This document shows positions 43,063 to 52,644 of a stretch of DNA of 64,000 nt, piece by piece; position 1 is the first letter of the stretch; the number at the start of each line of letters is the position of its first letter. The notes beneath the pieces were generated by a model, which had not been told where the DNA came from, ran no database searches, and saw nothing but the letters and a program-made list of their open reading frames with translations. Position numbers and translations under genes: made by a program. Source of the stretch: Caldithrix sp. (GTDB lineage Bacteria > Zhuqueibacterota > Zhuqueibacteria > Thermofontimicrobiales > Sulfurfontimicrobiaceae); contig DYKB01000021.1 in assembly GCA_020722815.1 (NCBI GenBank), positions 1 to 64,000 of the forward strand. Reading direction: 5' to 3'.

Positions 43063-43725
43063 ATGCTGCTGCGTATTGAAAATTTGACATTTGCCTGGCT
43101 AAACGATATTTTATTTGACAATATTTCGATAAACGTCGATAATGGCGAGATTATTATTTTGAAAGGGGAGAATGGTTGTGGTAAAAGCACCTTTCTGCAA
43201 ATTATTGCTGGCATGATTCCTCATTTTAATCGGGGACGTATTTTAATGGGGGATGTGTTAATTAAAGAAAAATCGATTATTCGTTCAGCTCCCCGGACAT
43301 TCTTCCCTGAAATTGCCTATCTTCCCGAAAAAAATATTGAACTTTTTTTATTCACAGAAAATCTGAATGAGGAAATTCTCCTGCTGCAAGCGATTTTAAA
43401 CCTGGAAATCCGTCATCTTGAAGATAGAAAAAATAATTTTATAAAGTTCTTCCCGGAACTTGAAAATTTCCAAAAATTACCTTTTTACCTGATGAAAGTT
43501 TCTCAAAAAAAATTAATTTTATTGCTGATCTATTTTTTACAGGATGCAAAGCTCTTTTTACTTGATGAAATTTTCAAATCTTTCACACCTGATGAAAGTT
43601 GTCAATTCATCAATTTTGTAATGGCAGGCCGTCAAGCTGGTAAAACATTTTTATTGGTGAATCATCAGGAAATTGAACCGTTTAAAACCTGGGAATTGAA
43701 AAACAAAAAAATCGTCCAAAAATAA
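43063..43725 (+). CDS. ECF ATPase subunit A: complete Walker motifs, degenerate signature
   Basis: A 220-residue ABC-type nucleotide-binding subunit. Walker A is GENGCGKST (35-43), Walker B is LFLLDE (164-169, with the catalytic Glu) and the switch His is H201 (LLVNHQ). The ABC signature LSGGQ is replaced by LMKVSQ (143-148), and the Q-loop Gln seems to be Glu (YLPEKN). It can bind and hydrolyse ATP only with a signature donated in trans. It is two bases upstream of the second ATPase-like gene, which has the signature. Confidence 0.85.
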   Translation: MLLRIENLTFAWLNDILFDNISINVDNGEIIILKGENGCGKSTFLQIIAGMIPHFNRGRILMGDVLIKEKSIIRSAPRTFFPEIAYLPEKNIELFLFTENLNEEILLLQAILNLEIRHLEDRKNNFIKFFPELENFQKLPFYLMKVSQKKLILLLIYFLQDAKLFLLDEIFKSFTPDESCQFINFVMAGRQAGKTFLLVNHQEIEPFKTWELKNKKIVQK

Positions 43726-43727
43726 AA

Positions 43728-44372
43728 ATGCGTTATCTGTTTGATAAAATCGATAATAGAACAAATTATCTGGTTGAATTGAATGAACCGGATGAATTGG
43801 ATGAGATACTGATGCAATATCTCGGTCATCCATCGGCCATATTGACTCAGCATAATTCGCTTTGGGGCAAAAAGGCTGAATGGCTCTCCAATATCGGTCG
43901 AAAATTGGGCTGGATTCCGAATCATTTGCCGTTCACTTTTTTTAATGAAACTGTAATAGCAGAAATCGGCTGTTCGTTTATCAGCAATCAAAACAAATTG
44001 GAATGTCATGATATTGAATTAAGAAAGGCAAAAATTTTATTGGAAAAGCTTGAAATTGCCAATCTCGCTGATCAAAATCCTTATTTACTTTCCACCGGGG
44101 AAAGCCGCCTGGTCTGGTTTTTAATGCAATGGGCAAAACAATCACAATCGCTGGTAAGTGGTCATCTACCAACCAGTCTTTCACCGATTCGATTGATGAA
44201 TTTGTTAAATTTTATTCTCCATTCTGATGAGCTTGCGTCGCAGCTTGAAATTGATCCCCCCCAATATGTATTGGGATTTTGTGCCAACCAAACGGATTGG
44301 TTTGATTGCCTGCTCGCTGCACAATCTGGCTGGAAGAAAATTAAAATTAACGATTTAATTGATAAAAATTGA
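43728..44372 (+). CDS. ECF ATPase-like subunit B: signature motif only
   Basis: A 214-residue ABC-ATPase-like protein that keeps the signature LSTGESR (121-127) but has lost the P-loop (the N-terminal half has no GxxGxGK[ST]) and Walker B (SLVSGHLP at 141-148 instead of LLLDEP). The switch His is also absent (FCANQ). The order of the remaining pieces, GWIPNHLPFTFFNETVIAE (Q-loop region) then signature, follows an EcfA subunit. It is a pseudo-ATPase that can complete the ATP site of subunit A. It overlaps the T-component gene by 14 bases. Confidence 0.82.
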   Translation: MRYLFDKIDNRTNYLVELNEPDELDEILMQYLGHPSAILTQHNSLWGKKAEWLSNIGRKLGWIPNHLPFTFFNETVIAEIGCSFISNQNKLECHDIELRKAKILLEKLEIANLADQNPYLLSTGESRLVWFLMQWAKQSQSLVSGHLPTSLSPIRLMNLLNFILHSDELASQLEIDPPQYVLGFCANQTDWFDCLLAAQSGWKKIKINDLIDKN

Positions 44373-45105
44373 GCTGAAATTGAAGAAAGAACTTCACTTT
44401 TTTACATTTTTTATGATCGGCACTTCCGCAAGTTATTGGGCAATTTTTTCAAATGACTTTATTATCCCGCTGCTCTGGCTTTTCGTTTTATTAACGCTGG
44501 TGTCTGTTTTTAATCTTCAGGAAATACGCCGGTTTTTTAGCCGTTTTTTAAAATTTGGGTTGGCACTTTTAATATTTTCGATGCTGCATCTTGTCTTCCG
44601 ACGGGAAGGAGTGGTACTTGTATCTTTATCGAATTTCCCGATTATTTATCGCAACGGATTTCACGAAGCCCTTTTGTTATGGTTTCGATTCTTAAATATT
44701 TTGGCCCTGTCTTCACTGTTCGCCAGAATGTCCCCTTTTAAATTCATTCTATTCTGTCAGAAAATTTATATTCCACTGAATTTTAGTCTGTTACTTTTAA
44801 CGACGCTAAGAATATTTCCCTTCATCCTTACTGAAGTGAAAAATGGCGTCTGGTTTCTGCGATTTAGGGGAATTCTCATTGAATCGCTTTCTTTTAGAGA
44901 CAAGATGAAGGCTGGTAAACAACTTCTTTACTCTTTAATTCTGAGAAGTTTGCAATTTGGTTCCCAGACAGCACTCGCACTTGAGTTGCGGGGATATGGC
45001 GGTAGTTCGAAAGGTAAAATAATTCAGAAATATCAACTCCAACTGATTGATTATTTTATACTTGGAATCGTGTTGGCCTTTAACCTTTGGATTCTAATCA
45101 TTTAG
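44359..45105 (+). CDS. ECF transporter T component (EcfT/CbiQ-like)
   Basis: A 248-residue membrane scaffold linking the S component to the ATPases. About five helices are followed by two coupling motifs in the C-terminal cytoplasmic part: FLRFRGI (about 172-178) and ALELRGYG (about 209-216), equivalents of the Ala-Arg-Gly motifs that contact the NBDs. The start is TTG at 44359 inside the end of subunit B, which implies coupling. The last gene of the unit; TAG at 45103-45105. Confidence 0.85.
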   Translation: MIKIELKLKKELHFFTFFMIGTSASYWAIFSNDFIIPLLWLFVLLTLVSVFNLQEIRRFFSRFLKFGLALLIFSMLHLVFRREGVVLVSLSNFPIIYRNGFHEALLLWFRFLNILALSSLFARMSPFKFILFCQKIYIPLNFSLLLLTTLRIFPFILTEVKNGVWFLRFRGILIESLSFRDKMKAGKQLLYSLILRSLQFGSQTALALELRGYGGSSKGKIIQKYQLQLIDYFILGIVLAFNLWILII

Positions 45106-45124
45106 CACATCTAATATTGGTAAC

Positions 45125-45949
45125 CTAATTTTCAGGAAAATCAACTGAACAACCGGCTAATAATTCCAAGGCACCCGGATGTGACGGATTGATCTGAAGA
45201 ACTGTTTTCATCATGGAATTGGCCTGTTCGATCCAGCCACTATCATAATAAAAACTTCCCACTTGAAAATATGCCTGTTCAATTTTTTGTTCGCCAAGAA
45301 TAGGTTCCAGGATTTTTGACAATTCGCTCCCTAAGATCATTTCAACTTCAGCTTTGTTTTCCAGGAAGTACGTTAAAAGTGGAATATTATTCTTTTGATA
45401 GGTTAAAACCTTTTTTAACAGTTCGATCCCCTGCTCGAAAAGCTTTAAAATGCGCTTTAAGACGGTTTTCAGTTCATTTTTCGCTTCTTGAAATAATTCA
45501 GAATCATTCTCGTAAAATTCGAGAATATATTTTAATTCACGTGCGACCATTACCCGATGAAATAATAATCCCACATTATTCATGAAAGCGATTTCATCTT
45601 CATTCGGAATAAATTTAGGCGCTTTTTCAAATTTATGTTTTTTGGGATTTGTAATCCGCTTGAAAATTAAATAATTACCTTCTTTGGCATCCCAGAGGTG
45701 TTCGCTAATCTTACGTAAATCCTTATACGATAACATTCTTCCATTTCTAAATTCATAATTAAAGAATTTAAATATTTGGAGTGATTTTAAATAATTTTCA
45801 ATGATATCGCGTACTTTCCAATCTCGAATGCCCTGAATATACGGACTGATTGGCTCGTTCATTTCTTTATTAAATCTCCTCTTTATCATTGATTCCGGAC
45901 TAAACGTGAAAAATTGACGCATTTGCATAGTCGGAACGCTATCGGTCAA
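45125..45949 (-). CDS. TPR-containing protein of unknown function
   Basis: A 274-residue cytoplasmic protein, mostly helical. A TPR unit is visible near the C-terminus: AYFQVGSFYYDSGWIEQANS then MMKTVLQINPSHPGALELLA. The rest has no recognisable domain. The start is unclear; several in-frame ATGs lie in the first 30 codons. It is downstream of the kinase operon on the same strand with a gap of about 240 bases, and converges on the ECF operon with 19 bases between the stops. Confidence 0.6.
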   Translation of the reverse strand: MTDSVPTMQMRQFFTFSPESMIKRRFNKEMNEPISPYIQGIRDWKVRDIIENYLKSLQIFKFFNYEFRNGRMLSYKDLRKISEHLWDAKEGNYLIFKRITNPKKHKFEKAPKFIPNEDEIAFMNNVGLLFHRVMVARELKYILEFYENDSELFQEAKNELKTVLKRILKLFEQGIELLKKVLTYQKNNIPLLTYFLENKAEVEMILGSELSKILEPILGEQKIEQAYFQVGSFYYDSGWIEQANSMMKTVLQINPSHPGALELLAGCSVDFPEN

Positions 45950-46191
45950 AAGGTGTTGTGGCTACTTTCTCTCCCACAAAAGCTATATGGCACTTTGAAA
46001 GCCGTAAATCGTCTTCAAATCTCTTTTAAAATATTAAAATTAATCAATATAAAGACTTTTTTTAAAAAAGGCAAGTACTTTTTTAGGGTCCAGACTTGCT
46101 GCGATTATCTTCAGGCGGGTGATTCTGATTCATTCTGGAAAAATGATTGTAAGTGATAAGGCTAATCAATTAGCGGTTTTGAAGATGGGGT

Positions 46192-48060
46192 TCAATGATT
46201 AAGGCTTGACATCAGCGCTTTTTCAACTTCAATCACATTCGGATAACGATTATCCCGATCTCGGGCCATCATTTTTGAACAAATTTTTTCAATCGATTGA
46301 GCGAATGCTGGATTTATTGCGGTAAGTTTTTGAGATTCTTTTTCCAGAATCGCCCGCATAATCGGGATTCTATACCCTTCAAAAGGATGGGACCCGGTTA
46401 AAACAAAGAAAAGAGAAATTCCCAGCGAAAAAATATCGGTACGTGGGTCGATTTCATCATTTAAAAGCTGTTCGGGGGACATAAAATTAGGGGTACCGGC
46501 AATTCGTGAAGCACTGGTGAGCGCATCCCCATAATCAGCAGTCATGGGCTTCACAATACCAAAATCCACCAGTTTAATTTTTTCATCCTGCCGGAGCAGC
46601 ATCATATTTTGTGGTTTTATATCCCGATGAATAATTTTATGATCATGTAAATATGCCAATGCCTGACAGGCTTGAATGAAAAGGGGAATCGCCTTTTCAG
46701 GTTTTAAAGGGCCATTTTCCTGCACCAATTGATACAGATTTTTGCCATCAACATATTGCATGACAATATACACCTGTTCATTTTCCTGTAGCAAATCGGT
46801 AACCCGCACGATATTCGGATGGTCCAGTTCGAACAGAATATTGGCTTCCCGCAGCAGGCGTTGCCGAAAAACGGGATGATTGGTAAATTCTGGCAGCAAG
46901 CTTTTGATGACCACAGGCTGCCGAAAATGGGGATGACGCGCTTTCACCACCCGTCCCATTCCGCCCTGCTCCAGTTCTTCCAGAATTTCATATTTCCCAA
47001 TATAGGATGAGTTTAATGAACTTTCCGGTGAAATTTTTGCATTTTGAACTGGCGGAACCGGTGTATCCGAAACAACATCTTTTTCGAATTGAATCAACCT
47101 CTTTTTATTTTTCAATTTTAAATATCGCAAAACAAACCCGATCACGCCGGAAAGAATTAAAATTGAAATGATTAGTAAATACCAGAAATAATTATCCAAT
47201 TGAAAACCCGTCGCTGGTGGTGAAAATCTGGTTGTATCGGGCAGGTTGGCTGTCTTTGTTATCGAATCCATCCGTGTTGAATCGTGGGAACTGTTATCCT
47301 CAATTGCTTTTAATTGTAAAACAGCGCGGTTTTTCTGTTCGTCTGATGATTTGGTAATCCCGGTTGTGGCTGAATCAGTTCTTACGGAAGGGGCCGCGCT
47401 GGTTTTTAAATTTGTCAGAATCATTCGAAGTTGTTCGAGTTTCGGGTAATCCTTCCAGTATTTTTCAACCTGGTTCAGATGGGCTTCTGCTAATGGAATC
47501 TGATTGGAGGCCAGAGCTTCATTAAATTGTTGCACAAAACTCAGTGCATTTTCCCGCGCCTGGCTAAGCTGGAATTGTTGTCGGGCATACTGATTGGTGC
47601 TATCCATTTCGATGACCTGTTGAAAATTGTCGCGGGCTTTCGTGAATTGATTTGAACCCAATGCATTTTCAGCATCGAGCATCCATTGAATCCACTGTAA
47701 ATAATCGCGGGCTTCACGGTTATCAGGCGCGGCTTTCAATACGATATTCAATTCTTTCCGGGCTAAATCGAATCGATTTTGGCGATAATAAATAAAACCA
47801 ATTTTCACACGCGCCAGAAGAGCGGTTGGTCCCTGGGGCATCAATCGAATCGCCAGAACAAATTGCGCCTCTGCTCGCTGGAAATCGGCTTTTTCCAGAT
47901 ATTTTTCACCCTGATAAAGATGATTTTGAACAGATGATAGCGTTTGGGAATTCTGATTTGATGCATTTGCCGGGAAAAGGATATGATAACCGAATGTCAA
48001 ATATAAAATATTTAAAAACAAAACTATTTTAAATCGATACCAGATCATACGCTTTAACAA
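46192..48060 (-). CDS. Transmembrane Ser/Thr protein kinase with N-terminal TPR sensor
   Basis: A 622-residue receptor-like kinase. An N-terminal signal/anchor (about 8-30) is followed by periplasmic TPR repeats (about 46-205, including GEKYLEKADFQRAEAQFVLA), a Ser/Thr-rich linker, one membrane helix (291-313) and a C-terminal kinase (about 357-620). The kinase has the Gly loop EQGGMGR (364-370), Lys386 (VIKSL), HRDIKPQN (478-485) and DFGIVKP (499-505), with APE-like SPEQ, so it is predicted active. It starts with TTG seven bases after the beta-propeller gene; ATG 48048 is the alternative. Confidence 0.88.
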   Translation of the reverse strand: MLKRMIWYRFKIVLFLNILYLTFGYHILFPANASNQNSQTLSSVQNHLYQGEKYLEKADFQRAEAQFVLAIRLMPQGPTALLARVKIGFIYYRQNRFDLARKELNIVLKAAPDNREARDYLQWIQWMLDAENALGSNQFTKARDNFQQVIEMDSTNQYARQQFQLSQARENALSFVQQFNEALASNQIPLAEAHLNQVEKYWKDYPKLEQLRMILTNLKTSAAPSVRTDSATTGITKSSDEQKNRAVLQLKAIEDNSSHDSTRMDSITKTANLPDTTRFSPPATGFQLDNYFWYLLIISILILSGVIGFVLRYLKLKNKKRLIQFEKDVVSDTPVPPVQNAKISPESSLNSSYIGKYEILEELEQGGMGRVVKARHPHFRQPVVIKSLLPEFTNHPVFRQRLLREANILFELDHPNIVRVTDLLQENEQVYIVMQYVDGKNLYQLVQENGPLKPEKAIPLFIQACQALAYLHDHKIIHRDIKPQNMMLLRQDEKIKLVDFGIVKPMTADYGDALTSASRIAGTPNFMSPEQLLNDEIDPRTDIFSLGISLFFVLTGSHPFEGYRIPIMRAILEKESQKLTAINPAFAQSIEKICSKMMARDRDNRYPNVIEVEKALMSSLNH

Positions 48061-48067
48061 AAATCCT

Positions 48068-51000
48068 TTACCGAATTATTATCATTTTTCGAACAGCCTG
48101 AAAATTACCCGCATGGAGGACATAGAAATAGATGCCCCCTGGCAAATATTCACCAACCTCATCCCGCCCATCCCATTTAACAAAATGAATGCCAGCCGGT
48201 AAAGATTGATTTTTAACCAATGTTTTCACTTCGCGCCCGATGATATTGTAAACCTGGATATTAACTTCACTCACAACAGGTAATTCGAATTGAACTATCG
48301 TCATTACTGCCGGTGAATTTCGAAAATCAACATCATTTAACCATAATGGATTGGGGAAATTTTGGCACAGCTCAAAATTTTTGGGAAGCTCAGGTTGGAT
48401 GTCATTTTTCGCATCCTGTAAATTTTCGGTCCCCACGTATAGGGTAAATTTTCGTTCGTTCGGGACTTTTAAGGACGAAAGATAATTATATGAATTTTTT
48501 AGAGATAAATCATGCTTGATTCGGGTGGATTGATCAAAAAGTGAAGCTGAGTAGTTAGATGGAATTCGCGCCAAATTTTCGAAGTCTAATTTAACATCAC
48601 GACCAGGAATATTCGTTGCGACGGTAAAATCCCAGCTCCATTGGTTTTGTTGAGCCGATAAAAAATCGGTGGTATAATTATTGGGATTTTCTCTCCAATC
48701 CGGATGTGGAAAATAAAGGGAAATAAAATCGCCAATAGCCGGTGGCTCCGGATGATCAAATTTATCCCATTGTTCATTCGCCGAATTTGCCACCCCCAGA
48801 AAATTGATACAATCCTTTGTGGAATCACAGCCTGCATTGATTTGTAACCACCAAACGGTTTCCGGCAGCGGTGAATTAATTTTCTTCAGGGTGGTCTTTT
48901 TTAACACAGGAATCACTAAATGAACTGTATCCGTTTTTAGCCTGTTTTCAACCCAATATCCTTCAAATGGCTGTAACTGATCGGTCAGCGTGTATTCCCC
49001 GGAATAATGATAGAGTGTATCGAGCCAGGCGGCAGCAGGTGTCTGCTGTTTAATATCCTGCCAGGTAACGGGAAACGTGAATGGATTCCCAATTTGATTC
49101 CATCCCGGATATAAAATAATCCGAAAAGGATGTGATCTGGTGACAGTAGAACCAGCGCCAAAATCAGCCTGATTGGACTTTTTTGAAATAATCCAGAAAG
49201 CACGACCCGGTTCCAGATCATTGGTCAAACTTTGTCCCAGCTCTGCATATTGATTATTTTCCCAATAGAATAAACGCCAATTCTTGGGAGTCAATTCGCC
49301 CAGGGCCGGTGTAAAAATTGCTTTTAAATCGGTTTGGTTTAATAGTGCCGGCACCGAAAACATGCGAAAAGCATTCTGCTCCGAACCGACGGGCACCTGA
49401 TATTTAAATGTCCCATCACTGAAAGCCACTTCACCACTGACGCTTATCTGTAATGAATCAGGTTGAATGCTCTGATAATGGACCTTTATCGTCCCTGACA
49501 TTGATTCAACTTTATCAGGCTTAAATTTAATTTTTACAGGCTGTTGGGTTCCCTGTTTCAAAAGAAAAACAGTGGGTCCGTTCACCTGCAGAACATCGGG
49601 AACACATTGTATCGATTTAATTTCAATGTCCATAAAAGTCTGATTTAACAAGACAAAGCCTGATTCCTTCATCGCATAAAGTGGAACTGATTCAAATTGC
49701 AGACTTGATTGATCTGTTAACAATTTAACCGGTGCGTCGATGCCGGTTCCTTTTAAATAAAGTGGTAATGGATTTTTAAGACTATCCGGCAGATTCGTAA
49801 AGATATAAGCAGTATCACTTTTAAAACCACTCGCTTGCGGTAAAAATCGTACTTTCAGCCGGTGGGTGGCTTGTGGATTAATTTTAATTGGGACATTATC
49901 GGGAAATTGGAAATCAGCCCTTGATTTTTCAATTTTATTAATTTCTAACGGAAAATTTCCAGCGTTGAAAATCGTAAAACTGCTATCGCTAAACCGGGTT
50001 AAAGCCAATTCACCAAAATCGATTGAGTCCGGACTATTCAATTGGAGCAATGGAGTTGCCCCCTCTCCCTGAAGCGCAATAAACAGCGGGTTTCGTGTTT
50101 CGTTCAGGTCATTGCTGATGATCCGCATTATTGCGCTTTCGACCTTCACCGAATCTGGCTGAAATTGTATTTGTAAAGGAAAATCTTTCGCTCCGGGCGC
50201 AATGGTAATGGGTAAATTATCCATAATCTTAAATTTTGGATTATTGATATCAATTTTAGAAATAATCAAATCTGCATCACCTGAATTCGCAATTGCCAGG
50301 GATTTTTGCTGGGGTGTTCGGATAAGTTGTTTTCCAAAATCTATTGAAGTAACGTCATAACAAAAAATTTGTGGCGCAATTCCTTGCCCTTTTAATGGAA
50401 TTGATTTGGTTGGATTTTCTGGATCGTTGCTGCGAATGATCAATTCACTTGAAAAGCTGCGTGCAGATGAGGGTGAAAACACAACTTCAAGTGTGTTGCT
50501 TTCTTGCGGGAGAATTTCGTAACGATTGGGTGAAGCTAAAAAATTAGAATCGTTGATTCTGACTTCCAAAATTTTCAGATCGTCATAACCGCTATTTATT
50601 ATGATAAGCTGGATTGATTTTTTCGATCCGACACGAATAGAACCAAAATCAATTTCACCCAGTGAAACATCCAATCGTCCTGTAACCGTCATATAATAAC
50701 AGCCATTGGATTTGGTTCCAAGGTAGAGATTGGAATCCTCAATTGAAATCCGGGTGATATTGTCCGGCAAGGCTTCTGCTTCAACCGCAAACCAGGAATC
50801 ACCGGCATTCGTGGACATGAACAGTCCTTTATTGGTGGTGCCAGCTAACACTCTTTGAGGTCGTTCAGGATGGATTTGAATTACCGTAATCTCTGTTGGT
50901 GGAAATGTTTTGCTAATTTGAAACCAATTTGCACCCATATTTAAAGATTTATAGAGGCCAAATTTGGGGAGAACAGCATAGATTAATGCTGAATTTTCAG

Positions 51001-52561
51001 GTGCAATTGCAATGCTTGTTACCGTGTTGGGTGTGGGAAGTTCCCGGGATAGCTCATCCCAGCCACTTTTTCTGGTTTTTCGATAAAGGCCTTTTTGGGA
51101 TGCGATATAAATCCGATCGGAATTTCTTGGGTCAATTTCCAGATCATAGATTGTTTCAAACCGATTCGCATCATTTACGGCAATATTTTCCCAGGCTTTT
51201 CGTGAATCTGAATAACGAAATACTTTTCCATCCTTTGTCCCGGCATAGCCAGCCGTATCCGAACCGTTTAAAAAGGCCAGGCAGGAAATGGACGTATTTG
51301 CATAATTCAAACCTGAATTTATATAGAACCAGTTTTGTCCCGCATCGCCGCTGGTCATGATACCATTTTTTTCAGTCGCGGCATACAAACGAAACTCGGG
51401 CGTCAACTTTGCCGTAAAGTCATTAATCTGATAATTTGAAAGTTTGGCTTCATATTTTGCGCCACTTTTATACAAAAAGATACCCGGTTGAACCCCAACG
51501 AAAATTCTATCTACCATATTGGGATGTATCACAATGCCATTCACGGATGCGATAGCCAGTCCATTATTCAATTCATCCCAGGAGTTTCCCAAATCGTTAC
51601 TGCTATAAATACCACCTTCATGGGTGCCCGCATAGACAATTTCATAGTTAGTCGGATGCGTTACTAATGACTGGATACGTGACGCAAATAAAAATTCATT
51701 AGCTGATTCCCATGCATCAGTATTCAGGCGGCGTCGAAATATTCCCTGGCTGTAAGTACCTGCAAATAAAGTGTTATTTGCGCCGTGGCTTATCGCAAGG
51801 GTTAAAATTTGTTTTTCAGGAAGCCCTTGATTAAATGGAACGGCGGTGGTATCCGTTAAATTCAATTGATAAATGCCCTGATTAATCGTGGCCGTATACA
51901 ACACGGAAGAAGATGTCGGTTCAAAAACAAATGCAGAAATATGAGTAAATTGTAACTCACGAACAATTTGATGCCATTCAGAACCGTCTTCACTTGAAAT
52001 AAAAAGTCCGCGATTGGTAGCGACCAATAATCGAGTGGTTTGATTGGGCAAAAATGCGATTTGATTGATGTATAAATTGTCCAGTCCCCGGCTAATTCCT
52101 ATCCAGAATTCGCCGCCATTTTCACTTTTAAAAATGCCTTCACCATAAGTGCCGGCATAAATGATGTTGGGATTCAGTGGATGAATAGCGAGTGCATGCA
52201 CATCGAGATTGGATAATTCACGATTCTTTTGCGACCAGGTTTTCCCATTATCGATTGTTTTATAGATCCCCAGTTCACTGCTTCCCAGGTAAATAATGCC
52301 GGACTGCGTTACGGCAATAGTTTGAATTTTCAGATTGGGGAGATTACCTTTGATAGGTGCCCAAAATCCATTTACATAATTATATTCAAAAATTCCACCA
52401 AAATTACCGGCATAAAGGACGTTCGGATTTACAGGGGAGGTGATGAGCACCTGAACATCCCCACAAAATGGGCCAATCGATTGCCAGGCATTCCAGGACT
52501 GGGCCGTGAGTGGAATTTGCAATAAAAGTAAATAGCCGATAATGAAAAGGAATTTTTTCAC
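48068..52561 (-). CDS. T9SS-exported giant beta-propeller/choice-of-anchor protein
   Basis: A 1497-residue secreted protein. After a signal peptide (1-20) about 650 residues of BNR/Ycf48-like propeller repeats follow (GxTWxxxN and NTLFAGTYSQGIFRRRLN, LYAGTxxGGIYxSNDLGNSW type units). Next come four or five choice-of-anchor/HYDIN-like Ig domains (IDFGSIRVGSKKS, TSIDFGKQLIRTPQQKS), then a T9SS-linked C-terminal part whose sorting motif, NFPNPLWLND, has a short insert before the usual strand (VMTIVQFELP). It probably forms a large surface or extracellular scaffold. It lies seven bases before the kinase gene and 83 after the 243-codon gene. Confidence 0.87.
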   Translation of the reverse strand: MKKFLFIIGYLLLLQIPLTAQSWNAWQSIGPFCGDVQVLITSPVNPNVLYAGNFGGIFEYNYVNGFWAPIKGNLPNLKIQTIAVTQSGIIYLGSSELGIYKTIDNGKTWSQKNRELSNLDVHALAIHPLNPNIIYAGTYGEGIFKSENGGEFWIGISRGLDNLYINQIAFLPNQTTRLLVATNRGLFISSEDGSEWHQIVRELQFTHISAFVFEPTSSSVLYTATINQGIYQLNLTDTTAVPFNQGLPEKQILTLAISHGANNTLFAGTYSQGIFRRRLNTDAWESANEFLFASRIQSLVTHPTNYEIVYAGTHEGGIYSSNDLGNSWDELNNGLAIASVNGIVIHPNMVDRIFVGVQPGIFLYKSGAKYEAKLSNYQINDFTAKLTPEFRLYAATEKNGIMTSGDAGQNWFYINSGLNYANTSISCLAFLNGSDTAGYAGTKDGKVFRYSDSRKAWENIAVNDANRFETIYDLEIDPRNSDRIYIASQKGLYRKTRKSGWDELSRELPTPNTVTSIAIAPENSALIYAVLPKFGLYKSLNMGANWFQISKTFPPTEITVIQIHPERPQRVLAGTTNKGLFMSTNAGDSWFAVEAEALPDNITRISIEDSNLYLGTKSNGCYYMTVTGRLDVSLGEIDFGSIRVGSKKSIQLIIINSGYDDLKILEVRINDSNFLASPNRYEILPQESNTLEVVFSPSSARSFSSELIIRSNDPENPTKSIPLKGQGIAPQIFCYDVTSIDFGKQLIRTPQQKSLAIANSGDADLIISKIDINNPKFKIMDNLPITIAPGAKDFPLQIQFQPDSVKVESAIMRIISNDLNETRNPLFIALQGEGATPLLQLNSPDSIDFGELALTRFSDSSFTIFNAGNFPLEINKIEKSRADFQFPDNVPIKINPQATHRLKVRFLPQASGFKSDTAYIFTNLPDSLKNPLPLYLKGTGIDAPVKLLTDQSSLQFESVPLYAMKESGFVLLNQTFMDIEIKSIQCVPDVLQVNGPTVFLLKQGTQQPVKIKFKPDKVESMSGTIKVHYQSIQPDSLQISVSGEVAFSDGTFKYQVPVGSEQNAFRMFSVPALLNQTDLKAIFTPALGELTPKNWRLFYWENNQYAELGQSLTNDLEPGRAFWIISKKSNQADFGAGSTVTRSHPFRIILYPGWNQIGNPFTFPVTWQDIKQQTPAAAWLDTLYHYSGEYTLTDQLQPFEGYWVENRLKTDTVHLVIPVLKKTTLKKINSPLPETVWWLQINAGCDSTKDCINFLGVANSANEQWDKFDHPEPPAIGDFISLYFPHPDWRENPNNYTTDFLSAQQNQWSWDFTVATNIPGRDVKLDFENLARIPSNYSASLFDQSTRIKHDLSLKNSYNYLSSLKVPNERKFTLYVGTENLQDAKNDIQPELPKNFELCQNFPNPLWLNDVDFRNSPAVMTIVQFELPVVSEVNIQVYNIIGREVKTLVKNQSLPAGIHFVKWDGRDEVGEYLPGGIYFYVLHAGNFQAVRKMIIIR

Positions 52562-52644
52562 ACGAGACCCCCAGGTGTTTTTCTTAATTTCAGAACGGCT
52601 GTTTAAAATAACGTCAATTCACAACATTAAATTGTATGAATTCA

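Noticed and set aside
46192-48060. The kinase as a pseudokinase.
   Set aside because: The Gly loop, catalytic Lys, HRD and DFG motifs are all present.
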